A stretch of 18,826 nt of DNA. Source: Clostridiales bacterium. Lineage in GTDB: Bacteria > Bacillota > Clostridia > Christensenellales > Aristaeellaceae. Position numbers and translations under genes: made by a program. Below the pieces are notes generated by a model. That model did no database searches. It was not told the DNA's origin and saw nothing but the letters and a program-made list of their open reading frames with translations. The stretch lies in NCBI GenBank assembly GCA_004552515.1, contig SFOF01000018.1, forward strand, positions 1 to 18,826, given 5' to 3'. Below, in pieces: positions 13,834-18,826 of the stretch (within the stretch, counting starts at the first letter, position 1; each line of letters begins with the position of its first letter).

Positions 13834-14936
13834 CGCAGATTGCTCATGCCCGCCGGAAGCAGCGCGCGATACGGGATCCCGTAAAGGCGCTTTAACTGCT
13901 TCAGCTGCCGAACCTCTTCGCTGGGCTCTTCAAAGCTGCCGAACGCCGCAAAGCCGCCCACCGGATGCAGATCCAGATGCCAGCCGCCGTAAGCGACGTC
14001 GTCGTCGAAAATGCGCCCCGCCGTCAGATCGTCCTGCCGCAGAACATAATCGCCCGCGATCCGGCGGCTTTCCCGCTTTCCGGGCAAAAAGCCCACCCAG
14101 TCCAGCGCCAGATTTTCGCAGCCCTGATCCTGATTTTTGAGATGATCCCAAACGCCGTACAGCGTCTTGAGCAGCTCGTCCCGGATTTCTTCGCCGTCCT
14201 TCAGGCTGTCCCGCTGATCGCCGCCCAGCTCCAGCCACCAATAGCCGGAGGTGGCCTCTGCGACGGGGCCGTTGTGATGATCCTGATGGCCCGGAATATC
14301 CGCATCCGTATAATGATACGCCCAGGGCGGCGCTGTAAACGGAACGGGGCGTCCCATATCCCGTGCGGTAAACATCAGGCTGTTGCCCATGGTGTAATCA
14401 TCCGATACATCCGGAGCCAGACTTTCGCCAAAGACGGCCTTGCCCTCCCGGCCGTGCATCACACGCGCCCCCGCCTGAAAGGCCAGCATACCGTCGCCTG
14501 TCGCGTCGATAAAAATATCCGCCGTGAATAAAAAATCCTTTTCCGTGGTCATCTGCTGGACATAAATTCGCCGGATTACGCCGTTATCCGCTTCGGCAGA
14601 CAGAAAGCGGGCGTTCAAATAGACATCCAGATTCTCCTGCCCGTGCGTCTTTTCCCAGAGAATCGTATCGCAGATCGAGAACGAATGCTGGGGATTGCGC
14701 AGCTGGTTCTCCAGCAGAATTTCTTCTACAATGCCCGTCTCCCGAGCGTTGGGGCGATGCCCTTCCCGATCCGCGCCGCAAATGTGCATACGGATCTCGC
14801 TGCTGGCGTTGCCGCCCAGCACGGGGCGATCCTGAATCAGCGCGGTTTTCGCGCCGTGCCGGGCGGCCGCCAACGCGGCGCACACGCCGGAAATTCCGCC
14901 GCCCACAACGATGACCTGATAGCGCTTTTCAATCAT
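13779..14936 (-). pseudogene. FAD-dependent oxidoreductase (PF12831-like), N-terminal fragment
   Basis: The frame starts at ATG 14934-14936 and opens with the Rossmann dinucleotide-binding site 'VIVVGGGISGVCAALAAARH' (8-27), followed by 'GGNASSEIRMHICGAD' (41-56) and 'ADIFIDATGDG' further on, the pattern of the FAD_oxidored family found in polysaccharide-degrading gut and environmental bacteria. At codon 367 the expected 'SNLLMAGRAIS' is broken: CTG is followed by only two bases (13834-13835) before ATG GCC, so one base is missing and the frame ends 18 codons later. Repairing it gives about 591 residues. The start overlaps the natural stop of the upstream glycosidase gene as ATGA, so translation was coupled. 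The substrate is unknown; a redox step on a sugar is inferred only from context. Confidence 0.88.
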
Positions 14937-15088
14937 TGGTCTTTTCCTCCTCTTGCTCCGCCAGCCCCGCGTCGATCCGCCTCATATCTTTCCCACAGAT
15001 CGCGGATCAGCGCAATATCCGCTTCGTCAAAGGGCACATCTCCGGCGGCGGTCAGGTAATGCAGATCGGGGATCCCCAGCTCCGGCTA
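14933..15088 (-). pseudogene. Separated C-terminal tail of the glycosidase gene, behind an amber codon
   Basis: After the TAG at 15086-15088 the same frame stays open for 50 codons, starting 'PELGIPDLHYLTAAGDVPFD' and ending with TGA at 14933-14935, which overlaps the ATG of the oxidoreductase gene. The translation reads as a normal protein end (last barrel strand 'IPDLHYLT' and helix 'ADIALIRDLWERY'). Replacing TAG by CAG, a single transition, would restore a 493-residue protein. Confidence 0.8.
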
Positions 15089-16414
15089 CGTCTTCATCCA
15101 GCGGCGGAAATCCCGACGGCTGCCTATGCCGCCTGCGTCGGTATCGATGAGCACATTTTCCATCGCCGCCCCGCACAGCTTCGCCCGATGCGCCATACCC
15201 TCGGGGGCATTGCGCATCGTCCCCCAATAGTCGTGAATACGCGCCTGATCGACGATCTCGTCGAAATAGGGATGCGCGCAGGAGCAGTTGATCAGCGCGT
15301 CGGACTTGACGGCCTTGGCAAAATCGCGCATCATGGTAAAGAAGCGCTTGAGCAGCTCCACGCCGTACACGCCCTGTTCATGGCAGGAAACATATTTGCC
15401 CAGCGGCATACAGTTGGCGAAATCGATCTTGAAGCCGTCGCAGTTATAGCAGCCCGCCTCGTCCGAAAGCAGCGTATGGATGGCTTCGCGCATACGCGCG
15501 CGATATTTCTCGCTCGTCGGATCGGCGCCGCAGGCGGTGCAGAGATATTCGATACATTCCTCCTGACTCAGCCCCTCCGGATACCATGAGCGGAACCACA
15601 GCGCCACCCGGCGGCCCTTCCGGTGCTCCGCGTCCGTAAAAGTGCGCAGATCCGGCCACTTTTCAGGATCGGGCAGCGCGCCGCCATATTCCTTCTGCCA
15701 TTTGTCGTCAATGATGATGCAGCCGGGGCGCAGACCGTATTCATCCAGCTTTTCGCTCATCCAGGTATAGTCCTTCTGGGTGGCATGATCGCACGGGCGC
15801 GCCGCGCCGGACTTCTGCCGCAGCGCTTCCTGCTCGCCCCAGCCGCAGAAGAGAGGCCTGCGCCACCAGTCCGGCTCTCGGGAACGGTCTTTTCTCACGC
15901 ACCAGCCCGCGTCATAATGCCATTGAGCATATGCGCGCACCGCATCGTAAGCATCCCCGCCGGTCACAAACAGGAGGCTCTGGCTTTCCCATGCGCCGTC
16001 TACGGTCGTCTGGCCGTAAAGCGGCGCTTCAAATCCGCAGCGATCCTTTTCGTTCCGATAGAGGAACTGATGGAAGTTATACTGTCCCGCGCGCGCCGCC
16101 AGCCCCACGCCCAGCCAGCCGCCGCAGCCCGCCATATGGAAGGGATAGACATAGCAGGGCGGCGTAAAGTAGCCCGGCTCGATCACGCCGGACTCGGTGA
16201 TCATGCGCAGGTTGCGGGAATAATCCGCATGATTCGCCACGGGCAGCAGATATTCCGCCGCTTCATATTTCGCCTGACAGCCGAAAAAGCGCAGCGCGTC
16301 CACCCTGCCCTCGCCCTCCACGCGCACGAAGAACCGCGCGGCGCTTTCGGCCATCGCGGGCAGAGCGCACAGCGCCAAAACAGCGGCCAGAACCAGAGAC
16401 AGGAAACGTTTCAT
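15086..16414 (-). CDS. Clan-D glycoside hydrolase (alpha-galactosidase/GH36-like), cut short by an amber codon
   Basis: The 442-residue frame begins with a clear signal peptide ('MKRFLSLVLAAVLALCALPA', cleavage after AMA at 22), then a beta-rich N-terminal part (about 25-165) and a TIM barrel (about 185-442). Barrel motifs: 'IIIDDKWQ' (233-240), 'KGRRVALWFRSW' (266-277), 'CDGFKIDFANC' (325-335) with the probable nucleophile Asp331, and 'QARIHDYW' (390-397) with the probable acid/base Asp395. These fit retaining alpha-galactosidase-like enzymes of clan GH-D; the exact family and substrate are not certain. The stop removes what appear to be barrel strand and helix 8, so the product is probably inactive without readthrough. 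The N-terminal part is short for GH36, and the start has only a distant AGGGGA. Its neighbour on the other side, 15 bp away, is a truncated gene on the opposite strand, so its native promoter seems lost. Confidence 0.85.
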   Translation of the reverse strand: MKRFLSLVLAAVLALCALPAMAESAARFFVRVEGEGRVDALRFFGCQAKYEAAEYLLPVANHADYSRNLRMITESGVIEPGYFTPPCYVYPFHMAGCGGWLGVGLAARAGQYNFHQFLYRNEKDRCGFEAPLYGQTTVDGAWESQSLLFVTGGDAYDAVRAYAQWHYDAGWCVRKDRSREPDWWRRPLFCGWGEQEALRQKSGAARPCDHATQKDYTWMSEKLDEYGLRPGCIIIDDKWQKEYGGALPDPEKWPDLRTFTDAEHRKGRRVALWFRSWYPEGLSQEECIEYLCTACGADPTSEKYRARMREAIHTLLSDEAGCYNCDGFKIDFANCMPLGKYVSCHEQGVYGVELLKRFFTMMRDFAKAVKSDALINCSCAHPYFDEIVDQARIHDYWGTMRNAPEGMAHRAKLCGAAMENVLIDTDAGGIGSRRDFRRWMKT

Positions 16415-16428
16415 AGGATACGCATCCC

Positions 16429-16626
16429 CTGATCAGCGGCATCGGCAACATCGGCCTGATCACGGACAGCGAAGCGAGGGTCTGCATTGGCGAAATCACC
16501 GTGACCGAGCTGGAGGATCCCATCGGCGGCGGGTGGGATCAGCCCCCGCCCGCAGATTTCCGTTACAACTATGAAACCGGCATCGAGCTTCCGCCCGTCA
16601 GGCAGGCGGACAACACAGAAGTGTAA
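16429..16626 (+). pseudogene. Orphan C-terminus of a concanavalin-like/DUF1080-type protein
   Basis: An open frame without a start codon (a TAG lies at 16414-16416) reads 'LISGIGNIGLITDSEARVCI', then 'GEITVTELEDPIGGGW', and ends with TAA at 16624-16626. The 'GNIGLITDS...IGEITVTEL' pattern is the final pair of strands of concanavalin-like sandwiches such as DUF1080/3-keto-disaccharide hydrolase or laminin-G-like domains. Everything N-terminal is missing; the sequence changes abruptly to the start of the opposite-strand glycosidase. The TAA is followed by AAGGAGG for the beta-helix gene, showing that the lost gene was the upstream member of the same operon. The exact family is uncertain. Confidence 0.6.
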
Positions 16627-16639
16627 GGAGGGCTGAAAT

Positions 16640-18700
16640 ATGCTCGTATTCTATACAGGAAACACGTTCCATCAGCCCGGCGATGTCCTCTCCCTTTCCG
16701 GCGATCGTGTCGGCGCGGAAACGCGGCGCGTAACCCTCGCGCGGGTCGTCAATCGGCGCACGAACGCCGCCGCCTGCCATGCGCAGCCCGCCTATAACGC
16801 GAACGCCGCGGCGCCCGCCTTTTTCGCCGTCTCGCTCTCCGCCCAGACCGAACCGGCCATTGACGCCGAAATTTTGCAGGCGACGGAGGATTCCATAAAG
16901 CTGCGTATGCCGGCGCGGGCGGGCATTTATCAGGCAAGTCTGTACGGGGCGGCCGGCGAACTGCTTCAGTCCGTCTGGCTGAATCTGCCGCAGCTGGAAA
17001 CCGTGCTGGGCGATAACGGAGATTCCGTCTCTCCCGGCGGGCTGATTCGTCTGGCGGGATACCGGCTCTGTCCGGCGGACGCGCCGCTGCCCGCGGAGGT
17101 GCGGCTCCGCAGCGCCGCGCAGACCGCCGTCCTGTCGCCCGAAGCTCAGGACGCGCCATACGCCCTTTCCGTTCGTCTGCCGGAGGATATTCCGGAGGGC
17201 GAATATGAGCTTTCCCTGCACAGCGGCTATGGCGACGACGGCTGCTGGGCCGCGCCCAGAGGGATCCGCATCCGCGCTTCCTTCCTGAAAGGAATCCCCC
17301 GCCGCGTTTTCACCGTTCGGGATTACGGCGCAAAAGGCGTGGGCGCGTTCCATAACGACACCGCGGGCATTTTGGCCGCCCTGAGCGCGGCACGGGAAAA
17401 CGGCGGCGGCACGGTCTATTTTCCGCATGGGAATTATCTGTTCACCTATCTGCTGGATATTCCGCAGAACGTGGAAATCAAAGGCGACGGCGTTACGAAA
17501 ACGTCCCTGACCTTCCTGCCGTATCTGTGGGATCTAAACCAACTGCCGCCGCAGATCATTCACCTCTGCGGCAGCAATTATGTGCATGATCTGGATATCA
17601 GCGGCATGCGCGTCTCCACGCTGTTCGGCGCCAACGACGCAGCCGACATTCGGATCGAACGGCTGACCTCCACCTTTATCCCCTTCTGCGGCAGCCCCAG
17701 CGTTACCGACACGCTGGGAGACAAATACAGCCATGCGCAGCTGAAAATGAAGGTGGCGCAGGAGGCAAGCTACTATAGATCCGCCAGCGGCGAAGTGATG
17801 TTCCGCTTTTATCATTGCCGGAACATTTTCCTGGACACGATCGCGCTCTGCTCCGACGACATGACCGCGCATCAGTTCCCGCGCTGCGAAAATGTATATC
17901 TCGGGCATTCCAAATTCAGCGGTCAGGGCGGCGCGGTCTTTGGATGCGCGAACGCCTATATCGAGCATAACGACTATCATCATCTGGCCATCAATCTGGC
18001 GCTGTCTCATTCCTTCTTCGCGTATAATACGGCTGCGGAGCGCATGGACAACAATCGCGAAATCATGACCACGGACTGCTACGGCCTGTATTGCGATTCG
18101 CCCAGGGACGAATCCCATATCTGGCGGGTGGATAATCGGAAGGACGCTTACCGGCTGCAAAAGAGCTTTGCCGACGGAGCGCTGACCGGCTGTCTGCTCC
18201 TGCTGACGGCGGGAAGGGGTGCCGGACAGGTGCGGCGCATCGCGGAGAATCATGCGGATCGGATCGCGCTGGAGCAGCCCTTCGCCGTGCCGCCGAAAGA
18301 CGGCGCAACCAAAGCGCTGATCTTCAACAACCACGCGGACAACATCGTTTTCAAAAATCACTTTGAAAACGGCGGCGCCTTCCAGTTCTACGGCCTTCAG
18401 CTGCACACCGTCATTGCGGAAAACACCTTCAAGAAGGTGTTCAGCATGGACCTGACTTCCGGGTTCTTTTACAACACGGTGCATCCGCACTGGTATGTTT
18501 CCTTTGCGGGCAATCGCCTTTACGACATCACCGTACTGGAGCGCTGGGGCTATTCGTTCGACATGGTTTCCGGCATGGATGTGGATCGTATTCAAAGCAG
18601 GCTCTGCGTGCGCTGCCACGGCGGAAGGATCCCCAATCAGCAGCGCAGCAACGCCTTTAGCGGCAACTTGCTGGAGGACGGCTATGGCACAGCATTGTAA
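16640..18700 (+). CDS. Right-handed beta-helix protein, pectate-lyase-3 type
   Basis: The 686-residue protein has AAGGAGG about 9 nt before its ATG. Two Ig/IPT-like repeats come first ('PGDVLSLSGDRVG' at 13-25 and 'SPGGLIRLAGYRL' at 131-143, the second closing with 'PEDIPEGEYELSL'). The beta-helix begins at 'FTVRDYGAKG' (224-233), with 'HNDTAGILAAL' and 'GGGTVYFPHGNY' (255-266), the signature of Pectate_lyase_3/GH28-like domains, and then repeated N-rich coils such as 'NYVHDLDISGMRV' and 'NNHADNIVFKNHFEN'. Such folds cleave or bind polysaccharides. No signal peptide is seen, so it is either cytosolic or exported atypically. The end, 'SGNLLEDGYGTAL', falls in what looks like a helix coil, so a slight C-terminal truncation is possible. 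It had an operon partner upstream, now reduced to a remnant. Confidence 0.88.
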   Translation: MLVFYTGNTFHQPGDVLSLSGDRVGAETRRVTLARVVNRRTNAAACHAQPAYNANAAAPAFFAVSLSAQTEPAIDAEILQATEDSIKLRMPARAGIYQASLYGAAGELLQSVWLNLPQLETVLGDNGDSVSPGGLIRLAGYRLCPADAPLPAEVRLRSAAQTAVLSPEAQDAPYALSVRLPEDIPEGEYELSLHSGYGDDGCWAAPRGIRIRASFLKGIPRRVFTVRDYGAKGVGAFHNDTAGILAALSAARENGGGTVYFPHGNYLFTYLLDIPQNVEIKGDGVTKTSLTFLPYLWDLNQLPPQIIHLCGSNYVHDLDISGMRVSTLFGANDAADIRIERLTSTFIPFCGSPSVTDTLGDKYSHAQLKMKVAQEASYYRSASGEVMFRFYHCRNIFLDTIALCSDDMTAHQFPRCENVYLGHSKFSGQGGAVFGCANAYIEHNDYHHLAINLALSHSFFAYNTAAERMDNNREIMTTDCYGLYCDSPRDESHIWRVDNRKDAYRLQKSFADGALTGCLLLLTAGRGAGQVRRIAENHADRIALEQPFAVPPKDGATKALIFNNHADNIVFKNHFENGGAFQFYGLQLHTVIAENTFKKVFSMDLTSGFFYNTVHPHWYVSFAGNRLYDITVLERWGYSFDMVSGMDVDRIQSRLCVRCHGGRIPNQQRSNAFSGNLLEDGYGTAL

Positions 18701-18826
18701 GCTTTGTGCCTTAGCGTGCAGTCGTTTCCTGTATCGCCCGCGCCAAACATTTTCCTCAGGGAACATGTTGAAAATGTGCGTAGCATGGGAAAAATTCATC
18801 CGGAATGTTAAACTCACGATCGAAAG
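18684..18826 (+). other. Open frame running off the window edge, doubtful small gene
   Basis: An ATG at 18684, six bases after GGAGG and inside the last codons of the beta-helix gene, opens a frame of 47 codons to the edge ('MAQHCKLCALACSRFLYRPR' at its start). A later in-frame ATG (18764) is also possible. No motif is recognised, and the composition is not clearly coding, so this is reported only as a possibility. Confidence 0.15.
18747..18777. repeat. Inverted repeat downstream of the beta-helix gene
   Basis: ACATTTTC, 15-nt loop, GAAAATGT (8-bp perfect arms), with a smaller palindrome AACATGTT (18762-18769) inside. No T-run follows on either side, so it is not a standard terminator; it could be an operator for a gene beyond the window. 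Confidence 0.4.

Noticed and set aside
17534..18817. 427-codon minus-strand open frame antisense to the beta-helix gene
   Set aside because: The plus strand has a clear Pectate_lyase_3 signature and ribosome binding site; the minus frame has neither.
1..18826. tRNA, rRNA, CRISPR array, transposase or phage integrase
   Set aside because: I looked for T-loop-like GGTTCGA sequences with acceptor stems, evenly spaced direct repeats, DDE/IS motifs and terminal inverted repeats and saw none; covariance models could still find a small RNA missed by eye.

Overview
The window looks like a chromosomal piece of a GC-rich, Gram-positive anaerobic gut bacterium of the Clostridia, possibly Christensenellales-like. 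That assignment is inferred from the coaD/rsmD/alr gene order, the strong AGGAGG-type ribosome binding sites and the mix of housekeeping and glycan genes; no rRNA or marker phylogeny is available here.

Left part (1-5.3 kb). The 3' end of a plus-strand secreted-type beta-sandwich protein closes with a clear terminator and is followed by about 700 bp without a gene. Then comes a tight minus-strand housekeeping operon, read right to left: alr (alanine racemase), 5-formyltetrahydrofolate cyclo-ligase, a four-helix membrane protein, rsmD (16S rRNA methyltransferase), coaD (CoA synthesis) and an acidic coiled-coil protein. Adjacent genes overlap or lie within about 35 bp, and the operon probably ends at a hairpin at 843-877. 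Its promoter at about 5256-5285 is back to back with a plus-strand promoter at 5294-5322.

Middle (5.3-10.3 kb). The plus strand carries a membrane-anchored CapA-type metallophosphatase followed at once by an RsmF-like RNA m5C methyltransferase. After a 400-bp gene-free gap come a GNAT acetyltransferase and a Mbeg1/DUF2974-type alpha/beta-hydrolase, which ends at a strong terminator.

Right part (10.3-18.8 kb). This is an accessory carbohydrate locus in which most genes are damaged: an AraC-type regulator without its DNA-binding domain; an intact divergent FucP-like sugar MFS transporter; a MerR/BmrR-type regulator that keeps a typical 19-bp-spacer promoter but has lost its start and helix-turn-helix and carries a one-base frameshift; a FAD-dependent oxidoreductase with a discoidin-like tail split by a one-base deletion; a clan-D (alpha-galactosidase-like) glycosidase with a signal peptide and an in-frame amber codon 50 codons before its natural end; the orphan C-terminus of another plus-strand gene; and an intact 686-residue right-handed beta-helix (pectate-lyase-3 type) protein. 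The glycosidase and oxidoreductase reading frames overlap as ATGA, so they were once translationally coupled. With transporter, regulator and beta-helix protein they look like a small glycan-use module.

The housekeeping genes of the first 10 kb are all open and complete, whereas at least five lesions of different kinds cluster between 10.26 and 16.63 kb. This argues for real decay of the accessory locus rather than random sequencing error, although read-level checks are needed for the single-base lesions. No tRNA, rRNA, CRISPR array, transposase or phage gene was recognised.
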